Positions 1 through 7,909 of a stretch of DNA of 64,000 nucleotides are shown here, piece after piece. Under the pieces are notes generated by a model, which was not told the origin of the DNA, searched no databases, and saw only the letters and a program-made list of their open reading frames with translations. Source of the stretch: Corynebacterium aurimucosum. Lineage in GTDB: Bacteria; Actinomycetota; Actinomycetes; Mycobacteriales; Mycobacteriaceae. The number at the start of each line of letters is the position of its first letter. The stretch's first letter is position 1. Where the stretch lies: positions 1,860,001 to 1,924,000 of the forward strand of contig NZ_CP047048.1 of the NCBI RefSeq assembly GCF_030408555.1, read 5' to 3'. The position numbers and the translations under genes are program-made.

Positions 1-392
1 CGTGTCACGGAAAACATGCAGCTAGACGGGAGTTTTTTCGGTGGGAAGTTTTCCCAGCACACTCTTGACACACCCCCTAAGTGCGCACTTCACACGCTTA
101 TTCACACCTGCATCTTTCACCCCTTTAGGGAGATTTCTCCCCCACATTCACACGATCCTGCGGTTTATACGCGCATTACCCCGCAGCCAAGCACCTCACA
201 CTCCACCGCCTCACCGGCCTACACGGGGCCAGTGGGGGAAAGTGGGGAATTTAGGGAAACTGCCCAGGAAGCCGTTTCTCGCGACAGCATTTTTAGAAAC
301 GCCACGTTCCTATGTTAGAAACACATTGTTGCTATCTCACATTTGACGGGGATGGCATTCCAACAGATTCCCACCCACTAGGAAGATCCACC
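1..392. other. Intergenic regulatory region at left edge
   Basis: No convincing gene is visible here. Two overlapping open frames exist on the plus strand, but their composition is rich in His, Pro and Thr and does not resemble a protein. The stretch holds several palindromes: TGGGAAGTTTTCCCA at 42-56 and the perfect 12-mer AAGTGCGCACTT at 79-90. It also has a TTGACA hexamer at 65-70 and a run of GGG motifs with a 10-base period near 233-257. It separates whatever lies left of the window from the ABC exporter at 393. Confidence 0.6.
233..257 (+). promoter_or_regulatory. Possible MraZ-type box array
   Basis: TGGGG at 233, TGGGG at 243 and AGGGA at 253 are exactly 10 bases apart. MraZ is known to bind GGG-containing direct repeats of about 10 bp upstream of the division and cell-wall (dcw) cluster. 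In Corynebacterium glutamicum, as I recall it, mraZ lies a few genes from the DUF3040/idsA region seen here, so mraZ may lie just left of this window. The direction of the repeats relative to such a gene is not settled. Confidence 0.35.
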
Positions 393-1541
393 ATGTATCT
401 AGCTTGGCGCGAGATGCTCTTCGCGCGTACCCGCTTCCTCCTCATGGGCGTTGTCCTCGCCCTGATGTCCATGCTCGTCGTCATCATCTCCGGCCTCACC
501 GCAGGTTTGGTCAACGACGGAGTCTCCGGACTGAAGGCCATGGACAGCGACGTCGTCGCCTTCGCCGACGGCACCCAAAAGGACTCCGCCTTCACCCGCT
601 CCGTAATTGATGCCTCCGCAGCCGAATCCTTCGCCCACCTCGATGGCGTAGACCAGGCCGCCCCTTTGGGCCTGACCATTGCCAATGCCCATAACCACGA
701 GGGCACGGCAGTGGATTTGACCCTCTTGGGAGTAAAACCCGATTCCTTCCTCGCTCCAGCTGGGCTCCCCGCCATCGACACCATGCGGGTCGACGGCCAA
801 CCCAGCAATACCAAGCACGACATCATCGTCTCCTCCACCCTGCAGGATGAGGGCATCGAAGTCGGTGACACGATCACCCTTGACCGCCTGGATATCCCTC
901 TCAATGTCATCGGCTTTAGCGATAACCAGCGCACCTTCGGTCACGTGGACGTGGCCTACCTGCCTTTGGATATCTGGCAGGAGATCCATGCCGGCGGGCG
1001 CCACGGTGAAGCCGTCAACCCGGACGCCTATGAAGAGGCTTCCGTTATCGTCGCCCGCACTACAGACAAACCCGACACCGAAGCCCTCACAGAGCAGTCC
1101 GGACTCGATGTGCGCACCCTCAAGGAAAGCTTCGACTCCTCCCCCGGCTACACCGCTGAGATGATGACCCTGTCCATGATTACGTGGTTCCTCTACGTCA
1201 TCGCCGCGCTCGTCACTGGTGCTTTCTTCCTCGTCTGGACCATCCAGCGGGCAGGCAATATCGCCACTCTTCGCGCGATGGGCGCCACCAAGGGCTTCCT
1301 GTTGCGCGATAGCCTCGGCCAAGCTGTAGTCATCCTTGTCTTGTCCATCCTGGCGGGCGCGCTGGTGGCCGTCGGCTTAGGCAGCCTCTTGGAGCAGACC
1401 GCGATGCCTTATGCCACCGAATTCAGCTCTGTCATCAGTGGCGGCCTCATCCTCTTCGTCGCTGGATTGCTCGGTGCCTTCATCGCCGTCGTCCGCGTTA
1501 CCCGAACCAACCCCCTCGCTGCCCTAGGAGAAAACCGATGA
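393..1541 (+). CDS. ABC transporter permease, FtsX/MacB-like
   Basis: Predicted membrane permease of 382 residues. It has one N-terminal membrane helix (about residues 12-34), a large extracytoplasmic domain, and three hydrophobic segments in the last 120 residues. This is the layout of FtsX/MacB/LolC-type permeases, which use ATP hydrolysis to drive mechanical movement or export rather than classical import. The start chosen is the ATG at 393, preceded by a purine-rich AGGAAG ribosome site; an upstream in-frame start at 312 would add 27 residues unlike a signal sequence. The stop overlaps the ATPase start by four bases (ATGA), so the two genes are translationally coupled. The exported substrate is unknown. 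A TetR regulator follows and may control the pair. Confidence 0.85.
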   Translation: MYLAWREMLFARTRFLLMGVVLALMSMLVVIISGLTAGLVNDGVSGLKAMDSDVVAFADGTQKDSAFTRSVIDASAAESFAHLDGVDQAAPLGLTIANAHNHEGTAVDLTLLGVKPDSFLAPAGLPAIDTMRVDGQPSNTKHDIIVSSTLQDEGIEVGDTITLDRLDIPLNVIGFSDNQRTFGHVDVAYLPLDIWQEIHAGGRHGEAVNPDAYEEASVIVARTTDKPDTEALTEQSGLDVRTLKESFDSSPGYTAEMMTLSMITWFLYVIAALVTGAFFLVWTIQRAGNIATLRAMGATKGFLLRDSLGQAVVILVLSILAGALVAVGLGSLLEQTAMPYATEFSSVISGGLILFVAGLLGAFIAVVRVTRTNPLAALGENR

Positions 1542-2227
1542 GCCCAGCTTTAGAACTACACGACGTCACCATCAGCTACACCGATGGCGACTCGCAAGTT
1601 AAGGCACTCGATTCCGTCAATCTCAGCATCGATCCCGGTGAATTCGTAGCCGTGGTTGGCCCATCCGGCTCTGGAAAGTCCACACTGCTCGCCGTTGCGG
1701 GCGCGCTGACAACACCCGATTCCGGCAAGGTCCTAGTCGCAGGTGAAGATATCGTGCCGCTGAGCGGCACCCAACTGGCCGAGATTCGTCGCAACCACAT
1801 CGGCTTCGTCTTCCAGTCCACAGGTAACCTTCCCTCCGCGCTGACCGCGGAGGAACAAATCGAGCTGGCCACCAAGGTCATCGGCAAGACTGGGCGCTAC
1901 TCCAGCGCTGAGCTGCTCGACAAGGTCGGTATGAAGCATCGGGCGAAGCACCGTCCAGGAAGCTTGTCCGGCGGTGAGCGCCAGCGTGTCGGCATCGCCC
2001 GCGCGCTCGTGGGCGATCCCCAAGTGCTGCTTGTCGACGAACCCACTGCCGCCCTTGATCGCGCACGCTCCCAAGAGATCGTGGCGCTGTTGGCAAAAGA
2101 ATGCCACGACTTTAACGTCGCTGGCATTATGGTCACTCACGACTATGAAGTCCTTGAGCACTGCGACAAGGTCTATGAGATGGTCGACGGCCGCTTGACG
2201 CCTGCCTCAGCCCCAGCGTCAGAGTAG
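1538..2227 (+). CDS. ABC transporter ATP-binding protein
   Basis: ATPase partner of the preceding permease, 229 residues, the usual size of the MacB/LolD class. Visible motifs are the Walker A GPSGSGKST (near residue 43), the signature LSGGERQRVGIARAL, the Walker [13 protein letters not shown] and the switch histidine in VTHDYEVL. Start overlaps the permease stop by four bases. The protein would sit on the cytoplasmic face and power the exporter. Family assignment is firm; the cargo (lipid, drug or peptide) cannot be read from the sequence. Confidence 0.92.
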   Translation: MSPALELHDVTISYTDGDSQVKALDSVNLSIDPGEFVAVVGPSGSGKSTLLAVAGALTTPDSGKVLVAGEDIVPLSGTQLAEIRRNHIGFVFQSTGNLPSALTAEEQIELATKVIGKTGRYSSAELLDKVGMKHRAKHRPGSLSGGERQRVGIARALVGDPQVLLVDEPTAALDRARSQEIVALLAKECHDFNVAGIMVTHDYEVLEHCDKVYEMVDGRLTPASAPASE

Positions 2228-2249
2228 AAAAAGAATGCGCAGCTTAACG

Positions 2250-2255
2250 TAGAAT
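2250..2255 (+). promoter_or_regulatory. -10 hexamer of tetR gene (leaderless)
   Basis: TAGAAT ends exactly 7 bases before the ATG at 2263, so transcription should start at or next to the start codon. Confidence 0.6.
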
Positions 2256-2262
2256 TACGCGC

Positions 2263-2865
2263 ATGCCGAAGATCACTGAAACGACAGTAGCCGAGCACCG
2301 CGCCGTCCAGCACCGCGCGGTGCTGGAGGCTGCCGAAAGGTTGATCATCAACAACCGTGGTGCGGTACCGACCTTGGCCGAGGTAGCTGCGGAGGTTGGG
2401 CTTGCTCGCCCCAGTGTCTATCGATATGTGTCTTCTCAACACGATTTACTGGTGCAGCTTCTCATCCAGGCCACACAGTTGTGGAATGAACAGCTCGAGG
2501 CCGCCATGAAGGTGGCTCCCCCTGAACCCACGAAACGCCTCCGCGCCTATGTGGACGCCACACTCGAGCTCTTTGTTCATGGGGCCCACGGTCATTTGAT
2601 GACTGCCGCTCAACACTTCCCCCGAGCTTTTGCTGACGAGGAAGTGCAACGCTCTCATGACGGCTTCGCCTCCATCGTTGATGCGTTCTGTCCCGGTATT
2701 TCCGCGGTAGACATTTCGCTGCTCAACGCAGCCATCCTTCGGGCTTCGGAGCTAGCGGAGCGCTCTCCGGAGCAGCTCGATAGCGCGACACAGACTCTCT
2801 ATGCAATGGCCGATGCCATTGTGCCCCACCCTCCTCCGCGGATGAGAGCAGACCAGGACAGATAA
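2263..2865 (+). CDS. TetR family transcriptional regulator
   Basis: DNA-binding regulator of 200 residues. The N-terminal 60 residues carry the TetR helix-turn-helix (about residues 28-55, containing LAEVAAEVGLARPSVYRY), followed by an alpha-helical ligand-binding or dimerisation domain of no assigned specificity. It lies 35 bases after the ABC ATPase and has its own probable promoter: TAGAAT at 2250-2255, 7 bases before the ATG, suggests a leaderless mRNA. A natural guess is that it represses the ABC exporter upstream or its own promoter. No matching operator was identified. A strong hairpin terminator follows. Confidence 0.88.
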   Translation: MPKITETTVAEHRAVQHRAVLEAAERLIINNRGAVPTLAEVAAEVGLARPSVYRYVSSQHDLLVQLLIQATQLWNEQLEAAMKVAPPEPTKRLRAYVDATLELFVHGAHGHLMTAAQHFPRAFADEEVQRSHDGFASIVDAFCPGISAVDISLLNAAILRASELAERSPEQLDSATQTLYAMADAIVPHPPPRMRADQDR

Positions 2866-2892
2866 AACCGACTAAGAACAGCTAAGAGCAAA

Positions 2893-2924
2893 GCAGCCCT
2901 CCGCGAATTAACGCGGAGGGCTGC
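2893..2924. terminator. Hairpin terminator between tetR and DUF3040
   Basis: A perfect 13-bp stem (GCAGCCCTCCGCG with its complement) closes on a 6-base loop. It lies between two convergent genes and can serve both; neither side has a long T tract. Confidence 0.75.
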
Positions 2925-2976
2925 GGGGCGAGAGTACAGCTATCTATACAACGCCCATGAGCGCCTTATTTGGGGC

Positions 2977-3384
2977 CTAGCGTTCTTCAAAGCGACGGCG
3001 GAAATTGTCTTCCAGGCGGTTTCCAACGCCGCTGCCGCCCTTCTTGGATTGCTTGTTGTGCCCGCGCGCAGGGGCATGCGTGCCGACTGCAACCAGAGAA
3101 TCTTCAGACTTTCCGCGCAGCATCCAGACACCGGAGCCGAACATAACGAGGAAGCCAAGGACGGAGAGGCTGACAAACCACAGAGATTGCTGAGCCAACG
3201 CGATACCGCCCACCATCATGCAGAGACCAACAACAATCAAGGCCACTCCGCGGAGGGTGATGGCACCCGAGTTTCCGCCGAAAGATGTTTCACCGGACAC
3301 AGACGCGCCAAAATCAGGATCATTGGCCAGCAACGACTGTTCAATTTCACGCAGCGCTTGCTGTTCGTGCTCAGAAAGGGCCAC
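2977..3384 (-). CDS. DUF3040 membrane protein
   Basis: Small actinobacterial membrane protein of 135 residues. It starts with MALSEHEQQALREIEQ, the signature N-terminus of DUF3040, followed by two closely spaced membrane helices (about residues 45-88) and a basic C-terminal tail rich in Arg, Lys and Gly. The start is a GTG with a GGAGG ribosome site a few bases upstream. The family occurs near the dcw cluster in corynebacteria and mycobacteria; its function is not established. An inverted repeat at 3413-3443 lies in its promoter region. Confidence 0.85.
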   Translation of the reverse strand: MALSEHEQQALREIEQSLLANDPDFGASVSGETSFGGNSGAITLRGVALIVVGLCMMVGGIALAQQSLWFVSLSVLGFLVMFGSGVWMLRGKSEDSLVAVGTHAPARGHNKQSKKGGSGVGNRLEDNFRRRFEER

Positions 3385-3412
3385 AGCGTCCTCCGTAATG
3401 GGTTGGGGTTTA

Positions 3413-3443
3413 GGTAGTAATACTGGGAATGTGGGTTACTACC
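3413..3443. promoter_or_regulatory. Inverted repeat upstream of DUF3040
   Basis: GGTAGTAA and TTACTACC form a perfect 8-bp inverted repeat with a 15-base spacer. It sits 29 bases upstream of the DUF3040 GTG, downstream of a possible minus-strand -35 (TTGACG). It could be an operator. Confidence 0.4.
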
Positions 3444-3537
3444 TCTATAACGTCAAGGATAGCGAGATAGTTCCCACAAAGACAGTCCATAATTTGGCCG
3501 CACTACCCCCTCACGGCCTATGACCCCGGCCCCAGTC

Positions 3538-3981
3538 TTAGGCCGCCATTACCCCGAAGCCCAGCTCGGACTCAGTCGCATCCACATAACGTGCGGCAAG
3601 CGCTAAGTACTGATAAACCGAATCCGGCTCAGGGACCGGATCTAGCCCAGAGGCCACACGTGAGCGCACACGGGAGTACTCCTTAAACTCCTCTGCCCAC
3701 TGCGCATCAGCCAGGCCAATGAGAGCCACCTGCTCCCAGGCGGAAGTAGGCAAGCGCCGGCGGCGCGACACCGTGGACGCCGCCACGCGTGCCCCGGCTG
3801 CACGTAGCGAGGCGCGGTAAGCCATTTCCAATGCATCCGCAAAGCTTCCCTCCGCTGCGCTTCTCCGCGCATCCGCTAAGAGGTCTAGTGCTTGGTTCAC
3901 AAAACGGTCTCGCTGCACCCGCTGCATAGCCTCACGGTTCCGGCTGCGGGCCGCCGCTGTTGCTGAGATTACCTGTGCCAT
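3538..3981 (-). CDS. SAV_6107-family HEPN-domain protein
   Basis: Helical protein of 147 residues. Its length, its position beside the polyprenyl synthase, and the central segment with alanine-rich helices (ALEMAYRASLRAAGARVA) and an RRRRLP motif match the actinobacterial SAV_6107 HEPN family. HEPN domains are all-alpha and often occur in RNases or nucleotide-binding proteins, but the canonical R-x4-6-H RNase motif is not evident, so activity is unknown. A strong purine ribosome site (GGGGGAGAGG) precedes the ATG. The gene is divergent from the GNAT gene; the 260-base gap between them carries three TTCGAA palindromes. Confidence 0.75.
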   Translation of the reverse strand: MAQVISATAAARSRNREAMQRVQRDRFVNQALDLLADARRSAAEGSFADALEMAYRASLRAAGARVAASTVSRRRRLPTSAWEQVALIGLADAQWAEEFKEYSRVRSRVASGLDPVPEPDSVYQYLALAARYVDATESELGFGVMAA

Positions 3982-4121
3982 GTCCTCTCCCCCTTGGGCT
4001 TCTTCCTCAGTTTGTCGATAAAGACTGTGCCGTTGATGCTGTTGATTGTCTGCTGTTGTTCGTTGTTGCGATTCACCTTAAAACCACCTTCCTACATCCA
4101 CCTCCAATTTTAGATCACGTG

Positions 4122-4168
4122 TTCGAATTAAACAATGGTTTTAAAGCATCATTTCGAATGTTTTCGAA
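4122..4168. promoter_or_regulatory. Three helically phased TTCGAA palindromes
   Basis: TTCGAA occurs at 4122, 4153 and 4163, that is 31 and 10 bases apart, near whole numbers of DNA turns. They lie in an AT-rich divergent promoter region between the HEPN and GNAT genes. They may be a multi-site operator. The spacing does not match the corynebacterial LexA box. Confidence 0.4.
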
Positions 4169-4244
4169 CACGCACACCACGACGCTTGATGGAAGTTTCC
4201 CCGAGTGCTTTCACATACCGCGAGAATCTGTTGTTATTAGACAT

Positions 4245-4817
4245 GTGAGTTACACGCTGCGCCGCTTAAGCCCCCAAGAGTTCGCCATTGCCCTCCCGCA
4301 CTTGGTAGATATCTACATTGCAGCGATGGACTACAACCCCTCGGTGCGCGAGGGGTCCATCTCACGATGGCGCGCAGATCTCATACGCCCAGGGTTTTCC
4401 TGCGTTGTGGCCACCGATGAATATGGCATCGCCGGCTTTGCCTACGGCTTCCTAGGCACCCCCGATACCTGGTGGGATAAACAGCTCCGCCGTGCACTCG
4501 CCGCCTGCGGCGGCCCTACCCCAGAGCAAGAAGAGATTCTCCACAATTACTTCGAGCTGGCAGAAATCCACGTGCTCCCCGCGAAACAAGGCCACGGCCT
4601 GGGCCGCGCACTACTAGAAGCCTTAGCCTGGAATCTTCCCGCTCGCTATATTTTGCTCTCCACACCAGAAGTTCCTCATGAAGCCAACTCCGCCTTTGGG
4701 CTCTACCGCAAGATGGGCTTTGGCGATTTCCTGCGCGACCTCCATTACCCCGCTGATTCCCGCCCCTTCGCAATCCTGCAATCTACTGTGCCGCTCGCGC
4801 CAACCGACACCACTTAA
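4245..4817 (+). CDS. GNAT family N-acetyltransferase
   Basis: Probable acetyl-CoA-dependent acyltransferase of about 190 residues. Motif A is clear in HVLPAKQGHGLGRALLEAL (Q-x-x-G-x-G-type acetyl-CoA pyrophosphate loop), followed by the motif B region FGLYRKMGF. The frame is open upstream to 3960, but that part is low-complexity and crosses the HEPN promoter. The GTG at 4245 is the likely start, because domain homology begins immediately after it and a TGTTAT hexamer ends 7 bases before it. The substrate is unknown. It may act on a protein N-terminus, an amine or an antibiotic. Confidence 0.75.
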   Translation: MSYTLRRLSPQEFAIALPHLVDIYIAAMDYNPSVREGSISRWRADLIRPGFSCVVATDEYGIAGFAYGFLGTPDTWWDKQLRRALAACGGPTPEQEEILHNYFELAEIHVLPAKQGHGLGRALLEALAWNLPARYILLSTPEVPHEANSAFGLYRKMGFGDFLRDLHYPADSRPFAILQSTVPLAPTDTT

Positions 4818-4847
4818 CCTGGCGCCTTAGCCCTGAACCTGCCCAGG

Positions 4848-4853
4848 TAAAGT
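4848..4853 (+). promoter_or_regulatory. -10 hexamer of polyprenyl synthase gene
   Basis: TAAAGT ends exactly 7 bases before the GTG at 4861, favouring this GTG over the one at 4852 and a leaderless transcript. Confidence 0.55.
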
Positions 4854-4860
4854 GGCAAGC

Positions 4861-5952
4861 GTGACTACACCGCAGATACCTTCCTTGGACGAAATTCCCG
4901 CAGCCGTACGCGAGGAGCTCGCGCTTTTTCTAGACCGCCAGCGTGATGCCATCGCATCCATCGGCGCTCCGGTAACCAACGCGATTTCCTATTTGGAATC
5001 CTTCGTGCTGGATGGCGGCAAGCGCATCCGTCCCCTCTACGCATGGGCAGGTTTTATCGGCGCACGCGGGCTGGAAGGGTCGGAGTCCCCGCAGGCCATG
5101 CTCCGCGCAGCCACATCCTTGGAGTTCATCCAAGCCTGCGCCCTGATCCACGATGACATCGTGGATGCCTCCGATACTCGGCGCGGTAACCCAACCGTTC
5201 ACCGTGGCGTAGCAGCCCGCCATCGCGAACTCGGCTTCCACGGCGATGCTGATTTCTTCGGCCAGTCCCTTGCCATCCTCGTGGGTGACATGGCTCTGGT
5301 CTGGGCGGAAGACATGCTCCAAGACTCCGGCCTGAGCCCTGAGGCACTCGCGCGTGCCCGCGCCCCTTGGCGCGCTATGCGCCGCGAGGTAATCGGCGGG
5401 CAGATGCTGGATATCTGCCTCGAAGCGGAAGGTTCTGAGGACGCCACGTTGGCTGATTCCGTCAACCGTTTCAAGACCGCCGCCTACACCATTGAGCGCC
5501 CCCTGCACTTGGGCGCAGCCATAGCCGGCGCCCCCGAAAAGCTCGTCGCTGCTTTCCGCGGCTACGGCCAAGACATCGGGGTCGCCTTCCAGCTGCGCGA
5601 TGATTTGTTGGGGGTCTTCGGTGACCCCGCCGTGACCGGCAAGCCGGCCGGTGATGATTTGCGCGAGGGCAAGCGCACAGTCCTCTTGTCCTTGGCACTG
5701 CAGCGCGCGGATGCCTCCGATCCTGCCGCGGCTGCGGAATTGCGTCGCCTCATCGGTCAGACAGAGGATCCCGCAGAGATTGCCCGCATGGCGCAGATCA
5801 TTGCGGATTCGGGTGCACCGGATGTCGTCGAGCAGCGCATCAACGATCTCACGCGCTCGGGCCTTGACCACCTTCACAATGCTCAGGTTTCCCCCGAGGT
5901 TACGAAGACTCTGGAAGAGCTGGCTCACAAGTCCACGGCCCGCCGAATGTAG
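4861..5952 (+). CDS. idsA: Polyprenyl (geranylgeranyl/farnesyl-type) diphosphate synthase
   Basis: Trans-prenyltransferase of about 363 residues that condenses isopentenyl diphosphate with an allylic diphosphate, supplying prenyl chains for lipid carriers, quinones or carotenoids. Both aspartate-rich motifs are present: HDDIVDASD with the following RRG (first motif, near residue 100) and LRDDLLGVFGD (second). The GKRIRP binding motif is near residue 55. Position before the mannosyltransferase matches idsA in C. glutamicum and Rv2173 (idsA2) in M. tuberculosis. The preferred start is GTG 4861, with a TAAAGT hexamer 7 bases upstream. Product chain length cannot be read directly. The stop is followed one base later by the mptA start, so the two form an operon. 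Confidence 0.9.
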   Translation: MTTPQIPSLDEIPAAVREELALFLDRQRDAIASIGAPVTNAISYLESFVLDGGKRIRPLYAWAGFIGARGLEGSESPQAMLRAATSLEFIQACALIHDDIVDASDTRRGNPTVHRGVAARHRELGFHGDADFFGQSLAILVGDMALVWAEDMLQDSGLSPEALARARAPWRAMRREVIGGQMLDICLEAEGSEDATLADSVNRFKTAAYTIERPLHLGAAIAGAPEKLVAAFRGYGQDIGVAFQLRDDLLGVFGDPAVTGKPAGDDLREGKRTVLLSLALQRADASDPAAAAELRRLIGQTEDPAEIARMAQIIADSGAPDVVEQRINDLTRSGLDHLHNAQVSPEVTKTLEELAHKSTARRM

Positions 5953-5953
5953 C

Positions 5954-7492
5954 ATGGCTCGTCCCACAACCACGCGCGTGCCCCTGCGCATTCCCCATCC
6001 CCTGCCTTTGGGCATCATCGCCGCTGTCGTGCTGGCGCTTGCCTCTTTCTCCGGTGGCGCTACCCGCAATCGCGGTGGATTCCTTGAGGCGCTCAATATC
6101 GGCTTTCTGGCTTATGGCCATGGCCGCAACATCGGCATGGTCCTCTATTGGGTTGGCCTTTTCGGTTTGGTTGCCGCATGGGTTTTAGCCGGCCGCTACT
6201 TCATTGCCCCGCAGTTGAAGAACCCACAACCAGACGGCGCGCTGTCCGATATTCGTCGGATGCTGCTGTGCTGGGTTGCCCCTTTGTTGTGTGCGGCACC
6301 GCTGGCTTCTCGCGATGTGTATTCCTATCTCATGCAAGGTGCGATGGTGCGTGATGGCTTCGACCCTTATGTCGAAGGCGCGGCGGTGAACCCTGGTCCC
6401 TTCCTCTTGGAGGTCTCCCACGACTGGCGCAACACCACCACCCCTTATGGCCCCTTGCATCTGTGGATGGGCAATGGTGTAACCCACCTGGTAGGAGAAA
6501 ACGTCGCCGCGGGCATCATCGTTTACAAGGCAATTTCGGTCCTGGGTTTTGCAGCTATCGCCTGGTCAATTCCACGGCTAGCCCGAAGCATCGGAGGCGA
6601 TCCTGCCCTCGCGCTCTGGTTGGGCGTGGCGAATCCAGTGATGCTCTTGCACCTCATCGGTGGAATGCACAACGAATCAGTCATGGTGGGCTTAGTATCG
6701 CTGGGCTTGCTTGCTGCAGTGCACCACAAGTTCCATGTCAGCCTCCTTCTCGTCGGTGTGGCAGTCTCCCTCAAGGCCACCGCTGTCTTCGCCGCACCTT
6801 TTATCGTGTGGCTCATGCTGCACCACTGGGCCCCAAAGGGGACGAAGCCCATCAAGCGCTTCGGAGTCTTCCTCCTGTCCGGCTTCCTTGCCGTGGTGGA
6901 GGTCGCACTGGCGGTGGCGGCGATTACGTGGGTGTCGGGAAGCTCGTGGGGCTGGCTGTCACAGATCAGCGGCAATTCCAAGGTCATCAACCCTCTAGCT
7001 GGCCCTACCCTGCTGGCTGACATCCTCGTGCCGCTCATCCAGGTCTTCTCCCCCGATACCACCTATAACGGTGTGCTCACCGCGCTGCGCTCGGCTGCGA
7101 TGATCCTCATGATCCTCGGCCTCGTCCTCGTATGGTGGTGGGGTTGCACGGGCGTGCGCCGGGCTATCGCCGCCACGGCCGCGGCGTACCAGGTGGCATT
7201 CGTCTTCAACTCTGTGACGCTGCCCTGGTACTACGCCTCCGTGCTCACGCTCATGGGAACGTTCCGCCCGCCATTGCCCTTGATCAAGCTCACCACCGGC
7301 GTGGCTATTTTCATCGGCGTCGCCTTTGCCGGTGACGGGAACCACCAGCTTTATAACTGGTTCTGGGATATCGCCATGGTGGTCGTAGCTTGGTCAGCAA
7401 CGCAATGGATTTTCGATGGTGTTCCACGCACCACCGCGGCCCCGAAGCCCGATGAGGGTTCTAAAAAGCCGAAGCCTGTGCGCGCCGAATAA
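5954..7492 (+). CDS. mptA: Alpha-(1->6)-mannopyranosyltransferase
   Basis: Polytopic membrane glycosyltransferase of the GT-C type, 512 residues with about a dozen hydrophobic segments. It would use polyprenyl-phosphate mannose to extend the alpha-1,6-mannan core of lipomannan and lipoarabinomannan on the outer membrane face. The acidic motif near the first extracytoplasmic loop is visible around residue 115 (SRDVYSYLMQG), typical of the MptA/MptB family. The start ATG 5954 is two bases after the idsA stop; a longer open frame begins inside idsA but is out of context. Synteny with Rv2174 supports mptA over mptB. The 3' end overlaps the convergent regulator gene by 32 bases. Confidence 0.88.
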   Translation: MARPTTTRVPLRIPHPLPLGIIAAVVLALASFSGGATRNRGGFLEALNIGFLAYGHGRNIGMVLYWVGLFGLVAAWVLAGRYFIAPQLKNPQPDGALSDIRRMLLCWVAPLLCAAPLASRDVYSYLMQGAMVRDGFDPYVEGAAVNPGPFLLEVSHDWRNTTTPYGPLHLWMGNGVTHLVGENVAAGIIVYKAISVLGFAAIAWSIPRLARSIGGDPALALWLGVANPVMLLHLIGGMHNESVMVGLVSLGLLAAVHHKFHVSLLLVGVAVSLKATAVFAAPFIVWLMLHHWAPKGTKPIKRFGVFLLSGFLAVVEVALAVAAITWVSGSSWGWLSQISGNSKVINPLAGPTLLADILVPLIQVFSPDTTYNGVLTALRSAAMILMILGLVLVWWWGCTGVRRAIAATAAAYQVAFVFNSVTLPWYYASVLTLMGTFRPPLPLIKLTTGVAIFIGVAFAGDGNHQLYNWFWDIAMVVVAWSATQWIFDGVPRTTAAPKPDEGSKKPKPVRAE

Positions 7493-7853
7493 CCTCGCGC
7501 GCCAGGTGCCCGTGCAGCGCGTCAATGGGGCGGCCTGGCAAAGAATCATCTTCGGTAAATAGGTGCGCCAGAATCTCGTTGTCGCCCCACCCGTTGTCGG
7601 AGAGGACCGTAATCACTCCAGACACATGCTTGGAAATGACGCCTTTGGCGTTGAAGAATGCTTCCGGAACGAGGCGCTCTCCCTCAGCATTGCGCCACAC
7701 AATGAACTTGCGCGCATTGAGAAGATCGAAGACACGCGTGATCGGGAGATCGAGCCTTTCAGCGACCTCCTTCAGCGTCAGCAGCTTTTCCCCGGCGAGG
7801 AGCTGCGGCAGTTCTGGGTGCGGATTCTCGGTGTTTTTCTCAGACTTAGTCAC
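7461..7853 (-). CDS. Rv2175c-like DNA-binding regulator
   Basis: Regulator of 130 residues with a winged helix-turn-helix near residues 25-65 (LLTLKEVAERLDLPITRVFDLL) and a C-terminal helical domain. Rv2175c of M. tuberculosis is a DNA-binding substrate of PknL, phosphorylated on an N-terminal threonine. This homologue has threonines at positions 2 and 8 and is divergent from pknL, as in mycobacteria. A longer frame reaches 7916 and overlaps pknL, but the GTG at 7853 is preceded by TACAGT at exactly 7 bases, so it is the better start and implies a leaderless mRNA. DNA targets are unknown. Confidence 0.85.
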   Translation of the reverse strand: MTKSEKNTENPHPELPQLLAGEKLLTLKEVAERLDLPITRVFDLLNARKFIVWRNAEGERLVPEAFFNAKGVISKHVSGVITVLSDNGWGDNEILAHLFTEDDSLPGRPIDALHGHLAREVIRRAQASAF

Positions 7854-7909
7854 GGACACAACTGTAGCCGGATCACACTTTGGGGCGCCGATCAGCCATA
7901 CTGGAATCC
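7854..7909. promoter_or_regulatory. Divergent leaderless promoters, regulator/pknL
   Basis: In 56 bases two opposed -10 elements can be seen. TACAGT (minus strand, 7861-7866) is 7 bases from the regulator GTG, and CATACT (plus strand, 7897-7902) is 7 bases from the pknL ATG. There is no room for 5' leaders. Confidence 0.6.

Noticed and set aside
16..346. Two short plus-strand frames near the left edge
   Set aside because: His/Pro/Thr-rich composition, no ribosome site, and they cross palindromes and the GGG repeats.
4153..4168. LexA (SOS) box
   Set aside because: The TCGAA and TTCGA halves are separated by four bases, not six as in the corynebacterial SOS box.
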